NCBI GenBank assembly: GCA_013791955.1
Contig: VMSW01000001.1
Location: forward strand, 62,001-126,000
DNA from: Propionicimonas sp.
Lineage (GTDB): Bacteria > Actinomycetota > Actinomycetes > Propionibacteriales > Propionibacteriaceae
Reading direction: 5' to 3'
DNA: 64,000 nt
Numbering within the stretch: the first letter of the stretch is position 1; every line of letters starts with the position of its first letter. Positions 51,119-59,244 of the stretch are shown one piece after another. Both the position numbers and the translations under genes were made by a program. Below the pieces are notes generated by a model that saw only the letters and a list, made by a program, of their open reading frames with translations, ran no database searches and was not told where the DNA came from.

Positions 51119-52059
51119 TCGATTCAGTAGTGGTGATCGTGGTTCACCTGGTCTTCGCGCTGGCGATCACCCCGGTGCTGATCGGGGTCATGCGCACCGT
51201 CCGGGCGCGCCTGGAGGGGCGGGTTGGCGGCGGCATCGTCCAGCCGTGGCGCGATGTGATCAAGCTGTTCGCCAAGGAGCCGCTGCGAGCGCCTGGCTCC
51301 AGCCCGGTGCTCACCTGGGCCCCGCTGCTGCTGATGGCCTCCTCATTGGTGCTGTGTGCGTTGATTCCCCTAGTCAGCACGCTGCCACTGGCCGGCGTGC
51401 CCGGCGAGTTGTTCGTGGTGGTCTCGGTGCTGCTGCTTGGAACCGTGGCCTTGGCCATGCTCGGCTTGGAAGCCGGCACCGCCTTCGGCGGCATGGGATC
51501 GAGCCGGCACATGGTGTTCACCGCGCTGGTGGAGCCCACGGTGCTGCTGAGCATCTACGCCCTCAGCGTGCCGGCCGGCACCTCGGCACTGGCCGCGATC
51601 GTTCGTTCGCGCCGCGATGATCTCTCCAGCCTGCTCAACCCGGTGAGCATCTTGGCGATCGCGGCCCTGATCGTGGTCGTCATCGCTGAGACCGGACGGC
51701 TGCCAGTCGACAACCCGGCCACCCATCTGGAACTCACCATGGTGCACGAGGCGATGATCCTGGAAAGTGGCGGCCGTGACCTGGGCTGGTTGGAGTTCGG
51801 CTCCTGGCTGCGCCTGACCGCCCTGCTCGGGCTGACGGTGAATCTCGCCGTGCCGTGGGCGGTAGCTGGCGATGCCAGTTGGACCGCACTGCTGGTCGGT
51901 GTCGCTGCGACCACGGTGAAGCTGGTGGCCGCGGCGGCGCTGCTGGCCGCCGTCGAAGTGTTCCTGGCCAAGCTGCGGCTGTTCCGGGTGCCGGAGTTGC
52001 TGGCCGGCTCCTTCGTGCTGGCCTTCCTTTCCGTGTCTGCCTCCTACCTGGTGTTCTGA
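51115..52059 (+). CDS. hyfC: Ehr complex membrane subunit (HycD/NuoH-like)
   Basis: A 314-residue membrane protein with eight helices, related to NuoH and HycD. Typical segments: RLEGRVGGGIVQPWRDVIKL, FAKEPLRAPGSSPVLTWAP, ETGRLPVDNPATHLELTMVH and EFGSWLRLTALLGL. NuoH-type subunits link the soluble redox arm to the ion pumps. Start overlaps hyfB by 4 bases. Confidence 0.93.
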   Translation: MIDSVVVIVVHLVFALAITPVLIGVMRTVRARLEGRVGGGIVQPWRDVIKLFAKEPLRAPGSSPVLTWAPLLLMASSLVLCALIPLVSTLPLAGVPGELFVVVSVLLLGTVALAMLGLEAGTAFGGMGSSRHMVFTALVEPTVLLSIYALSVPAGTSALAAIVRSRRDDLSSLLNPVSILAIAALIVVVIAETGRLPVDNPATHLELTMVHEAMILESGGRDLGWLEFGSWLRLTALLGLTVNLAVPWAVAGDASWTALLVGVAATTVKLVAAAALLAAVEVFLAKLRLFRVPELLAGSFVLAFLSVSASYLVF

Positions 52060-52068
52060 GGAGGTTCA

Positions 52069-52728
52069 ATGAGTCAAGAGGTCTTCCAACAGCTAGTCGC
52101 CACGACTACCGGCGTGCTACTGCTGACCGCCATTCTGCAAGTCTGGGGACGCTCGCTCGTGCGCTCCATCGGCCTGCTCGCCGTGCAGGGGGCCGCGCTG
52201 GCCGGGCTGGCATTCACCGTCGGATTCCATGCCGGAGAGCCGCAAGCGTCCCTGGTGGCACTGATCGTGTTGGTGATGAAGTCGGTGGTGCTGCCGGCGG
52301 CCCTGCTGCGCTCAGCCAGGCTCACCGGTGAGACTCGCGAACGTCCAGCTGCGCTCAACCCGGCGGTGGAACTGATCGGGGCGGCCGGGCTGACCCTGAT
52401 CGCCTACATCGTCGGCACGCCGCTGGTCGGCGACAACCCTGATCCGGCCCGCCAGGCGCTGCCGGTGGGCATCTCGCTGGTGCTGCTCGGCTTCTGGCTG
52501 TTGCTGATTCGGCGCTCGGCGATCACCCAGTTGATCGGCTTCCTGGTGCTCGACAACGGCATCGCCACGGTGTCATTCCTGGCTTCAAGCGGGCTGCCGT
52601 TGACCGTTGAACTCGGGGCCTCGCTGGACGTGTTGCTGGTGGTGCTGATCCTCGGCGTGTTCGTGGTGCGGATGCAGCGCCAGCAGGGGCACTCCGATAT
52701 CACCGAGTTGAAGGAGCTGCACGACTGA
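52069..52728 (+). CDS. hyfE: Ehr complex membrane subunit (HyfE/HycP-like)
   Basis: A 219-residue membrane protein of the HyfE family, distantly related to NuoK. It has six helices, with LNPAVELIGAAGLTLIAYIV and LIGFLVLDNGIATVSFLAS as recognisable parts. It corresponds in position to HycP of M. tuberculosis. GGAGG lies 5 bases before the ATG. Its stop overlaps the next ATG by one base. Confidence 0.88.
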   Translation: MSQEVFQQLVATTTGVLLLTAILQVWGRSLVRSIGLLAVQGAALAGLAFTVGFHAGEPQASLVALIVLVMKSVVLPAALLRSARLTGETRERPAALNPAVELIGAAGLTLIAYIVGTPLVGDNPDPARQALPVGISLVLLGFWLLLIRRSAITQLIGFLVLDNGIATVSFLASSGLPLTVELGASLDVLLVVLILGVFVVRMQRQQGHSDITELKELHD

Positions 52729-54164
52729 TGGCTGCGCTCATTTTGCTCCCACTGACCCTCCCGCTGCTGATGGCCGGGATCGGCTTCCTCTTCCCCAAGG
52801 CCTACTGGACGCTGGCGCTGCCGATCATTTCCGCAGCCGCCCTGCTGGCGGTCGGGGTCGGGCTGATCATCGCGGTGCAGGCGAGCGGCCCGGTGGTGGC
52901 CGTGCCGGGTTGGCTGCGCGTAGATGCCCTGAGCGCCTGGATGCTGGCCGTGGTGGGCGCGGTAGCAGTGGTGGCGTTGTGGGGCGGCGCTCCCGTCCGG
53001 TCGAAATCGAAGGCCAGTGTGGGTTCGTTCACCGCGCTGCTGAATCTGTTCCTCGGCGCGATGAGCTTGGCCCTGGTAGCCGACAACGTCGGGCTGATGT
53101 GGGTGGCGATCGAGTTGACCACCATCACCACCGCGTTCCTGGTGGCCTCCGGGGAGGGCCGCAATTCCCTCGAAGCAGCCTGGAAATACGTCGTGTTGGG
53201 CGCGGTCGGAGTGGCCATCGCCTTCCTCGGTGTGGCGCTGCTTTCGGCGGCCAGCGGCAGCCACAGCGAAACCGGGGTCTCCTGGACGTCCCTGATGGCG
53301 CACGCCGCCACGCTCGACCCAGCCATGACCAAACTCGCCGGGGCATTGGCCGTCCTCGGCTTTGCCACCAAAGCCGGTCTGGCGCCAATGCACTCCTGGC
53401 TACCGGACGCACACAGCCAGGCGCCAGCGCCGGTGAGCGGGCTGATGTCGGGCGTGCTGCTGAGCGTCGCCTTCTACGCGATCCTGCGGATTCAAGCCGT
53501 CACCGATGCCGCCGTCGGGCCCGAGCTGATGCGCACCCTGCTGATGACGGCCGGGCTGTTGAGTTTGGCGGTCACTGCCGGGCTGGTGCTGACTCAATCC
53601 GATTACAAGCGGCTGTTGGCCTACTCCAGCATCGAGCACATGGGGCTGCTGGCCATTGGTGCAGCCATCGGCGGGGAGTTGGCGATGGCCGCGGTGCTGC
53701 TGCACATCCTTGGCCATGGGCTGATCAAGTCGACGATGTTCGTGCTGGCCGGGCGCATCTCTGATGCCAGCGGCACCCATCGCATCGACGGGGTGCAGGG
53801 GCTGCTGCGCGTCCGTCCTGATCTGGGGGCGCCGTTCCTGCTCGGCACGGCCGGGCTACTTGGCTTCCCGCCGTTCGTCACCTTCTTCACCGAAGTGGCC
53901 ATCATCGTGGCCGGCTTCACCCGCGGCTTGGGCTGGCAAATGGCGCTGGCCTGCGTGCTGTTGCTGGTGGTCTTCGCTGGCATCGCCCGGCAGGTGCTGG
54001 CGATGACGCTGGGCGCTGGGGTGCGCCAGCAGGGCCGTCCGGTGTGGTGGCGGCGCTTGCCGATCGGGTTGGCGCTACTGACCAGCGCGGTGCTGGGCTT
54101 CGCCGCTTGGCCGTTGGCTGGCACGCTGCTGGCTGCCGTAGGTGCCTTGGGAGGTGTGCGATGA
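52728..54164 (+). CDS. hyfF: Ehr complex antiporter-like membrane subunit (HyfF/HycQ-like)
   Basis: A 478-residue second antiporter-type subunit, related to NuoN/M. Conserved segments are MWVAIELTTITTAFLVAS, LGFATKAGLAPMHSWLPDAH, QAPAPVSGLMSGVLLSVAFY and YKRLLAYSSIEHMGLLAIGA. The lysine in GFATKAG and the histidine in HSWLPDAH belong to the ion path. It ends in an ATGA overlap with the large subunit. Confidence 0.92.
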   Translation: MAALILLPLTLPLLMAGIGFLFPKAYWTLALPIISAAALLAVGVGLIIAVQASGPVVAVPGWLRVDALSAWMLAVVGAVAVVALWGGAPVRSKSKASVGSFTALLNLFLGAMSLALVADNVGLMWVAIELTTITTAFLVASGEGRNSLEAAWKYVVLGAVGVAIAFLGVALLSAASGSHSETGVSWTSLMAHAATLDPAMTKLAGALAVLGFATKAGLAPMHSWLPDAHSQAPAPVSGLMSGVLLSVAFYAILRIQAVTDAAVGPELMRTLLMTAGLLSLAVTAGLVLTQSDYKRLLAYSSIEHMGLLAIGAAIGGELAMAAVLLHILGHGLIKSTMFVLAGRISDASGTHRIDGVQGLLRVRPDLGAPFLLGTAGLLGFPPFVTFFTEVAIIVAGFTRGLGWQMALACVLLLVVFAGIARQVLAMTLGAGVRQQGRPVWWRRLPIGLALLTSAVLGFAAWPLAGTLLAAVGALGGVR

Positions 54165-55648
54165 GGTTGCGTCCGGTAGAAGAGTTCCGCGTCGAGCGGG
54201 ATCAGTTGATCGAGACCGTCGCTGCTCAGCTGGGCCTCGGACGGCGACTGGCGTTGGTGGCTGGCACCGAAGACGGCACGGCCTGCCGGGTGGTTTACGT
54301 GTTCCTCGGTAGCGCCGGGGAGCGGGCCGAGGTGAGTCTGCGGGTGCCGCGGGATGATGCCTGGGTGCCAAGCCTGGCTGGCCTTTCCTACCAGGCCGGA
54401 CGGTTCGAGCGGGAACTACACGACCTCTACGGCATCGTCGCCCACGATCATCCCCAGCCCTACCGGCTGGTGCGCCACGCGCATTGGCCCACCGGGTTTT
54501 ACCCGCTACTGGACGCAGCCGTCACCCCGTCCGCCTTCGATGCCAAGGTTGGCTTCCCCTTCATGGAAGTGGCTGGCAAGGGGGTCTATGAGATTCCGGT
54601 CGGGCCGGTACACGCGGGCCTGATCGAGCCGGGGCATTTCCGCTTCTCAGTGGTGGGCGAGACCATCGTGCGGATGTATCAGCGGCTGTACTTCGTCCAT
54701 CGGGGCGTGGAGAAGCTGTTCATCGGCCGCGAAGTCAGCGATGGCGTCGAGTTGGCCGAGCGGATCAGCGGCGACACCGCGATCGGCCACAACCTGGCCT
54801 ACCTGATGGCTGTTGAGGATGCGGTCGGCATCGAGATTGGGCCGCGCGCCGCGCTGATTCGGGCGTTGCTGTTGGAGCTGGAGCGGCTCTACAACCACAT
54901 CGCCGATCTGGGTGCGCTGGCCAACGATGCCGGCTTCGGCATCGCCAATTCCCACGCCGGACGGCTGCGCGAAACACTGCTACGGCACAATGCGTTGCTC
55001 ACTGGGCATCGGCTGCTGCGCGGGGCGCTCCATTTGGGCGGGGCCGAGTTGCTGGCCGAGCCGGATTTGCCACTGGTGGCCTCGGTGGCCGCTGAGGTGG
55101 CTGAGCTGGCCGAGATTGCCACCAGTCATTCGCTGGTGGCCAACCGGTTGAACACCACCGCTGTGCTGCCCACCGACCAGGCCCAACGCCTTGGCGTGCT
55201 GGGCTATGTGGCCCGGGGCAGCGGGGTGGCCATCGACGCGCGCGCCGATCAGCCGTTCGTTGATTTGGGGCCGGAGTTCCGGGTGGTAACCCGTCTGGAT
55301 GGCGACGTGCGCGCCCGCTTTGACGTCCGCGCTGAAGAGGTGGCGGTCTCAGCCAAGCTGGTCGCCGACCTGGCCGGACGGATCGCCGCCGCGCCCATCG
55401 AGGCGGCCAAACGCCTGCCTCTACTGACCCACACTGTCGCTGGCCTGGGAGTGGTCGAAGCCTGGCGCGGCACCTTGGTGCACCGGGTGGAGGTTGGCCC
55501 TGGGGGAGTGCTGAAGCGGGTGAAGGTGGTCGACCCGTCGTTCCTGACCTGGCCCGGCCTACCGGTGGCGTTGAACGACGTGATCGTCCCCGACTTCCCG
55601 CTGGCCAACAAGAGCTTCAACTGCTCTTATGCCGGCAACGATCTGTAG
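54161..55648 (+). CDS. Ehr complex large subunit (HycE/NuoCD-like) lacking the NiFe ligands
   Basis: A 495-residue fusion of a NuoC-like domain (first 150 residues, LSYQAGRFERELHDLYGI) and a NuoD/hydrogenase large-subunit domain (GPVHAGLIEPGHFRFSVVGE, YFVHRGVEKLF, LERLYNHIADLGALANDAGF). The two CxxC motifs that bind NiFe in hydrogenases are absent: the first site reads ERISGDTAIGH and the C-terminus ends KSFNCSYAGNDL. The protein has only two cysteines in total. It therefore cannot be a normal hydrogenase; it belongs to the energy-converting hydrogenase-related (Ehr) group, whose substrate is unknown. It is last in the operon. Confidence 0.9.
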   Translation: MRLRPVEEFRVERDQLIETVAAQLGLGRRLALVAGTEDGTACRVVYVFLGSAGERAEVSLRVPRDDAWVPSLAGLSYQAGRFERELHDLYGIVAHDHPQPYRLVRHAHWPTGFYPLLDAAVTPSAFDAKVGFPFMEVAGKGVYEIPVGPVHAGLIEPGHFRFSVVGETIVRMYQRLYFVHRGVEKLFIGREVSDGVELAERISGDTAIGHNLAYLMAVEDAVGIEIGPRAALIRALLLELERLYNHIADLGALANDAGFGIANSHAGRLRETLLRHNALLTGHRLLRGALHLGGAELLAEPDLPLVASVAAEVAELAEIATSHSLVANRLNTTAVLPTDQAQRLGVLGYVARGSGVAIDARADQPFVDLGPEFRVVTRLDGDVRARFDVRAEEVAVSAKLVADLAGRIAAAPIEAAKRLPLLTHTVAGLGVVEAWRGTLVHRVEVGPGGVLKRVKVVDPSFLTWPGLPVALNDVIVPDFPLANKSFNCSYAGNDL

Positions 55649-55663
55649 CCCTAGCCGGTTAGC

Positions 55664-55942
55664 TCAGTCGGCGAAGGTGGGGTTGATGCCCCACACCGAG
55701 GAGCCGGTGCGATTGGCCCCGGCAGTGGCCGGACGAGCATCGGCCGAGGAGGCGTCGCTGGTGGCCGCGCTGTCGATGGTTCGGTAGACGATTCGGTCGC
55801 CAACGATGGTGCCGCAGTAGCGTCCCTCAGGATCAAACACCTTGCCGTTCTTGAGCTGTCCGAGGTACCGGCCTGACCGTGAATGGAGGTGAGTGCCGAA
55901 CCGCTGAAGCAGCTGGCCGCTCCGGGTGTAAAGATGATCCAT
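55664..55942 (-). CDS. Small repeat protein, 4-fold beta-flower-like
   Basis: A 92-residue protein whose first 55 residues consist of about three and a half repeats of 16 residues with an S/E-GR/Q-x-L/C-G-x core: LYTRSGQLLQRFG, LHSRSGRYLGQLKNG, VFDPEGRYCGTIVGD. This fits the beta-flower type of small proteins. The C-terminal 35 residues are low-complexity (Ala/Ser/Thr). Function unknown. It is convergent with the Ehr operon, 15 bases from its end. Confidence 0.6.
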   Translation of the reverse strand: MDHLYTRSGQLLQRFGTHLHSRSGRYLGQLKNGKVFDPEGRYCGTIVGDRIVYRTIDSAATSDASSADARPATAGANRTGSSVWGINPTFAD

Positions 55943-55996
55943 GCTCTATTGACTCACCTTTGCTTCACTTCGCCTAATGCGGGGTTGTGGCGGGGT

Positions 55997-56422
55997 TCAC
56001 TCGTTGATTGCCTCGACGCCGAGGCGCCGCAACTCGGCCAGATGATCGAGCATCTTTTCGAGCACTTCGGGGTCGTGACCCTGCCAATCGAGCACCTCGC
56101 CGGCTACCCGGATCGGCGCCCTGGTGCGATAGGACCGAGTGGGGTTTCCGGGGAACTTCTTGTCGGTCAGATTGGGGTCATTCTCGATCTCGCCGGTGGG
56201 CTCAACTCGGTAGATGCGACCCGGGTCGCCGCCGACGGCCAGCTCTGCACCCCAGATGGCGGCGTCCATGGTGGCGGTCAGGTAGACGAAGTTGGCCTGG
56301 TTGCCCTCGCCGAAGTTGGAGCGGAAGCCCGGGGAGAGCAGATCGCCGACTTTCAGCTCGGCCTTGGTGCCGTGGAAGAAGGGCCCAGTGTCGAGGACGC
56401 CTGCAGGTGACGGGTGTTCCAT
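55997..56422 (-). CDS. arr: Rifamycin ADP-ribosyltransferase (Arr)
   Basis: A 141-residue enzyme of the Arr family, which inactivates rifamycins by ADP-ribosylating a hydroxyl group with NAD. The whole family pattern is present: FFHGTKAELKVGDLLSPGFR, FVYLTATMDAAIWGAELAVG, RIYRVEPTGEIENDPNLTDK, KFPGNPTRSYRTRAPIRV and VLDWQG. Length is normal and the active-site His, Tyr and Asp regions are intact. Arr genes occur in chromosomes of many actinobacteria, so this may be intrinsic resistance rather than recent gain. Confidence 0.95.
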   Translation of the reverse strand: MEHPSPAGVLDTGPFFHGTKAELKVGDLLSPGFRSNFGEGNQANFVYLTATMDAAIWGAELAVGGDPGRIYRVEPTGEIENDPNLTDKKFPGNPTRSYRTRAPIRVAGEVLDWQGHDPEVLEKMLDHLAELRRLGVEAINE

Positions 56423-56524
56423 GACTCCTCCAGCGCAATTGGGAATCGGTGCTGTCTAGTTCACCACTTGCCCGCCAGTTTTGGCAGGGGCTGAGTCGCC
56501 TGGCTTCAGTTGGCTGAGCCCCCC

Positions 56525-56585
56525 GACCCTTCGACAGGCTCAGGGAACTGGGGGCGGGCTTTGGGACCCTTCGACAGGCTCAGGG
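56525..56585. repeat. Direct copies of a GACCCTTCGACAGGCTCAGG repeat
   Basis: The 21 bases at 56525-56545 recur exactly at 56565-56585, 40 bases apart. Their core resembles CTTCGACGGGCTCAG found at 48182-48196 and, inverted, at 56682-56696. They look like members of an interspersed short repeat family. They lie in the 321-base gap 56423-56743, which holds repeats and no gene. Confidence 0.75.
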
Positions 56586-56594
56586 GTCTGTGGT

Positions 56595-56694
56595 CAGTTG
56601 GGTGAGCGCCCCACTAGTTAGCTGAGCGCCCCACTAGTTAGCTGAGCTCCCCACCAGTTGGCTGAGCTCCCCACCAGTTGGCTGAGCCCGTCGA
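56595..56694. repeat. Five tandem 20-bp repeats
   Basis: Five head-to-tail units of 20 bases run from 56595, with the consensus YAGTTRGCTGAGCKCCCCAC. Units 2-3 and 3-4 differ mainly at three positions, so the array has two unit types. The last unit breaks off into CTGAGCCCGTCGAAG, the interspersed repeat. Such arrays vary in copy number between strains. It ends about 50 bases before padR. Confidence 0.85.
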
Positions 56695-56704
56695 AGCCCC
56701 CCGG

Positions 56705-56734
56705 TTACTTGCAATACAAGGTAGCCGGTAATAC
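56705..56734 (+). promoter_or_regulatory. Promoter of padR
   Basis: TTACTT (56705-56710) and TAATAC (56729-56734) are 18 bases apart, and the padR ATG lies 10 bases past the -10, so the mRNA has almost no leader. GGTA-N8-TACC (56720-56735) overlaps the -10 and could be a PadR site. Confidence 0.5.
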
Positions 56735-56743
56735 CATGGATTC

Positions 56744-57082
56744 ATGGTTGCTGAACGTGGTCCATGGGCTTCGCAGTTACGCAAGGGCGTGCTGGAGTTG
56801 GCCGTCCTGGGGTTGCTCGATGCCGAGCCCAAGTATGGCTCGCAGCTGGTCGATGAGTTGGCCGTCCAGCCGGCGCTGGAGATCACCGCTGGCACGGTCT
56901 ATCCGCTGTTGGCCCGGCTGGCCAAAGCCGGCCTGGTGACCACTCGCTGGCAGGAATCGCCGACCGGCCCGCCGCGCAAGTACTACGCGCTAAGCCCGGC
57001 AGGCCGTGAGCAGGTGCGCTTGCTGGCTGCGGAGTTCCGCGCGGTGGCCAAGGCAATGAACAAGGTGCTGGAAGGAATCTGA
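56744..57082 (+). CDS. PadR-family regulator
   Basis: A 112-residue winged-helix regulator of the short PadR type. The HTH region LRKGVLELAVLGLLDAEPKYGSQLVDEL, the wing GTVYPLLARLAKAGLVTTRW and GPPRKYYALSPAGREQ are all clear. Short PadR proteins usually repress a membrane protein gene that follows; here the next gene starts at the last base of this one. The gene is likely autoregulated. Confidence 0.93.
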   Translation: MVAERGPWASQLRKGVLELAVLGLLDAEPKYGSQLVDELAVQPALEITAGTVYPLLARLAKAGLVTTRWQESPTGPPRKYYALSPAGREQVRLLAAEFRAVAKAMNKVLEGI

Positions 57083-57942
57083 TGATCACCTCACTCGATG
57101 AACTCTCCCCGGCCGCCCGTACGGTCGCGCTGCGCTTTCTTGATACGGCAGTCGCTGACACTGAGGCCGAACTGCGCGCACAGGTGGTTGAGGGGCTCAC
57201 TGGCGAGTTGTGTGAGCGGCTGAGTGCCGATGCCAACCCCGAAAGTGTTGAGGCTGCAGTGCTCAGTCTCGGCCCGGTGGTCGACGAAATGGCAGATGAC
57301 GCCGTCGGATTCCTGGGGCGGCTGGGTGCCGGGGTGAAGTTCGAAGATCTCGCCGGACGCATCGCTCGCACCTGGTGGAACCCGGCCGATGAGCGCTACT
57401 TCGTGCCGCGAGCTTTCGGTTGGGGCTGGGATCTGAACGTTGGGGCGGTCGCCGTCCGCTTGGGCTTGATCGAGCCGGACGCCGAAGCTGTGCCGTTCAC
57501 CGCCACCCCTGATGCCGCGTTCAAGGCGGCCGCTGCCGTGCCGCTGGCTCTCGGCGCTGCGGTGGGCCTGCACTACATCGTCCGCGGCCGCAGTCTGCCG
57601 GCTCGCCTGCCCTCGCATTGGGGGCTCGATGGCCACCCGGATCGCTGGGTTTCCAAGGGTTCCGCGGCCGTCGCCGACCTGGCCATCACCAGCCTCGCCG
57701 CTGGCGCTGCGGCCTGGGCTGCCACCACTGAGGGCGAAGGCCCGCAACGGGCCGGAGTGCTCGCCGGTGCCACGATGGCTGGCGGTCTGGCCGCCTCAAC
57801 CGCACTGGTGCGCGGACTGGCCAAGCCGCGTGGCTGGGCAGCGCCGCTGGGCGTCCTCGCCGCCTCGACAGCCGTAGCCGGAGTGCTCTATGGCCTAGCC
57901 AGGGCCGGTCGGGACGCCGAGATCGCCCGGGATCTGGGTTAG
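57082..57942 (+). CDS. DUF1648/DUF5808-type membrane protein, PadR-associated
   Basis: A 286-residue protein. The N-terminal 90 residues are a helical domain of the kind often paired with PadR regulators. Next is a DUF5808-like motif (WWNPADERYFVPRAFGWGWD, LNVGAVAVRLGLI). The DUF1648 signature follows after a membrane helix (LPSHWGLDGHPDRWVSKG), and then three more helices. Function unknown; PadR/membrane-protein pairs usually respond to envelope-active compounds. Its 3' end overlaps the convergent cupin gene by 48 bases. Confidence 0.82.
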   Translation: MITSLDELSPAARTVALRFLDTAVADTEAELRAQVVEGLTGELCERLSADANPESVEAAVLSLGPVVDEMADDAVGFLGRLGAGVKFEDLAGRIARTWWNPADERYFVPRAFGWGWDLNVGAVAVRLGLIEPDAEAVPFTATPDAAFKAAAAVPLALGAAVGLHYIVRGRSLPARLPSHWGLDGHPDRWVSKGSAAVADLAITSLAAGAAAWAATTEGEGPQRAGVLAGATMAGGLAASTALVRGLAKPRGWAAPLGVLAASTAVAGVLYGLARAGRDAEIARDLG

Positions 57943-59175
57943 CGTCCACCGCGCCAACTCGGAGCTACCCGGGCCGAAGTGCTTTAGCAGCACCAGTGGC
58001 TCGTTGGTGCTGCGATTATGCACGCGCACCCCGGCCCGGGCAGCCGTCTCGGAGACGAAGAACTCATCGTCGCTGAGCTCTCCGAAGCGAATCATGGTGG
58101 CCGCGGCGGTGTGATGGACGCCGAAGCTGCCCTGGCCCTGCACCACGATCACGCCGTAGGCGTCCTCATCGGTGATGATCGCGGTCGCGCCGGGCGCCAC
58201 CGTCAGCTCCTTGGCGCTGAAGGCCAGTGAGCGGTAGACGATCCACTTCTCGACGAAGTCGTGGCCACCCTCGGCCAGTGAAGCCTCGGTCTCGAACGGA
58301 ATCAGTTGCCGGTTGGCCACGAAATCCGGGTCGACATTGGCCGACCAGTCGAGAAGCTCGATCAGGTAATCCAGATCGCCGACCCGATCAGCCGGGACGT
58401 CCTTCCACAACAGCTCTTCGGGCACCTCGCGGTTGTTACTCCACGACTCGCACATGCACAACACGTCGGAAGCGGCCTGCGGCTCATAAGTGCAGGCGCT
58501 GCCCGGCGCGTGCAGCACCCCGGCCGGAATGTCCCAGCCGGTGCCCAGCCGGGTGCGATAACCCAGCGACAACTCGGTGATCCGGTTGTCCCCGCCCCGG
58601 CCAAACCAGGACAGCCGCTCCAACACCTGCTCGCGGGTCACCTGCGGCTGCAACCCGAGGAAGGAGATCGGCTGCGCAGCCAGGTGGTTGTTCATCTGTG
58701 GGGAGTAGTAGTAGGCCTCCGGCTTGGCTACCTTGCCCAGCGGATGGGCGTGCTCGTCGCGGTGATGGACGTGGAAGGGCAGCGCCTGCTCATTGTCGAA
58801 GAACTTGGCGAACACTGGCCATAAGCCATGCTCAGCCCACAGGCGTTTTCCGATCAGCGCAGGCCCGTGCTCAGCGATGAACTGATCGAAGGGCAGCAGG
58901 CCACCATCCGGATCGATCACCTGGCTCAGACCCTCCAGCGGGCCGGCGTCCGGGCCGTTGTCGGCCCGAATGGGGGAGGCCAACCAGCGCTCGTCGATGC
59001 CACCGCGGTCCTTGCCATAGGCGTAGTAGTCGTCAGGGTGCAGGCGCAGCCGCCGTCCCGGGGTGGAGAAGACGCGCGGCACCCAGTTCGGCGCCAGCCG
59101 CACCACCCCAGCGCCCTGATCAAGGGCGCGATCAGCGGCGGTCGTGGTGAAGCTGACCGGGGACGGAGTTCTCAT
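57895..59175 (-). CDS. Cupin protein resembling mannose-6-phosphate isomerase
   Basis: A 426-residue double-cupin protein. The metal-site motif of type I phosphomannose isomerases is recognisable in FHVHHRDEHAHPLGK together with the downstream SLGYRTRLGTGWDIPAGVLHAPGS (first 20: SLGYRTRLGTGWDIPAGVLH). A second cupin lies near residues 330-420 (VIVVQGQGSFGVH). It may isomerise a hexose or a hexose phosphate. It is next to a DeoR regulator and a sugar importer and probably belongs to that locus. It starts 70 bases before the DeoR stop. Confidence 0.75.
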   Translation of the reverse strand: MRTPSPVSFTTTAADRALDQGAGVVRLAPNWVPRVFSTPGRRLRLHPDDYYAYGKDRGGIDERWLASPIRADNGPDAGPLEGLSQVIDPDGGLLPFDQFIAEHGPALIGKRLWAEHGLWPVFAKFFDNEQALPFHVHHRDEHAHPLGKVAKPEAYYYSPQMNNHLAAQPISFLGLQPQVTREQVLERLSWFGRGGDNRITELSLGYRTRLGTGWDIPAGVLHAPGSACTYEPQAASDVLCMCESWSNNREVPEELLWKDVPADRVGDLDYLIELLDWSANVDPDFVANRQLIPFETEASLAEGGHDFVEKWIVYRSLAFSAKELTVAPGATAIITDEDAYGVIVVQGQGSFGVHHTAAATMIRFGELSDDEFFVSETAARAGVRVHNRSTNEPLVLLKHFGPGSSELARWTLTQIPGDLGVPTGPG

Positions 59176-59244
59176 GGCGGTGATTCCTCGATTCGTCGTT
59201 GAATGAGTATGGAGTTGTCAGTCGGGCGTTGGCTGCCGGTGGGG

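Noticed and set aside
52404-53393. Minus-strand open frame of 329 codons in the Ehr operon
   Set aside because: Very His/Gln/Gly-rich with no domains; it lies over hyfE and hyfF, which are certain.
54161-55648. Calling the HycE-like protein a formate hydrogenlyase hydrogenase
   Set aside because: Both cysteine pairs needed for NiFe are missing, and no formate dehydrogenase or HycB-like gene is present.
55650-55690. tRNA-like start (GCCGGTTAGCTCAGTCGG) after the Ehr operon
   Set aside because: No matching acceptor 3' strand, anticodon stem or GTTCGA T-loop follows, and the bases code for the end of the small repeat protein on the minus strand.
56525-56696. CRISPR array
   Set aside because: Repeats are tandem without unique spacers, and no cas genes are nearby.
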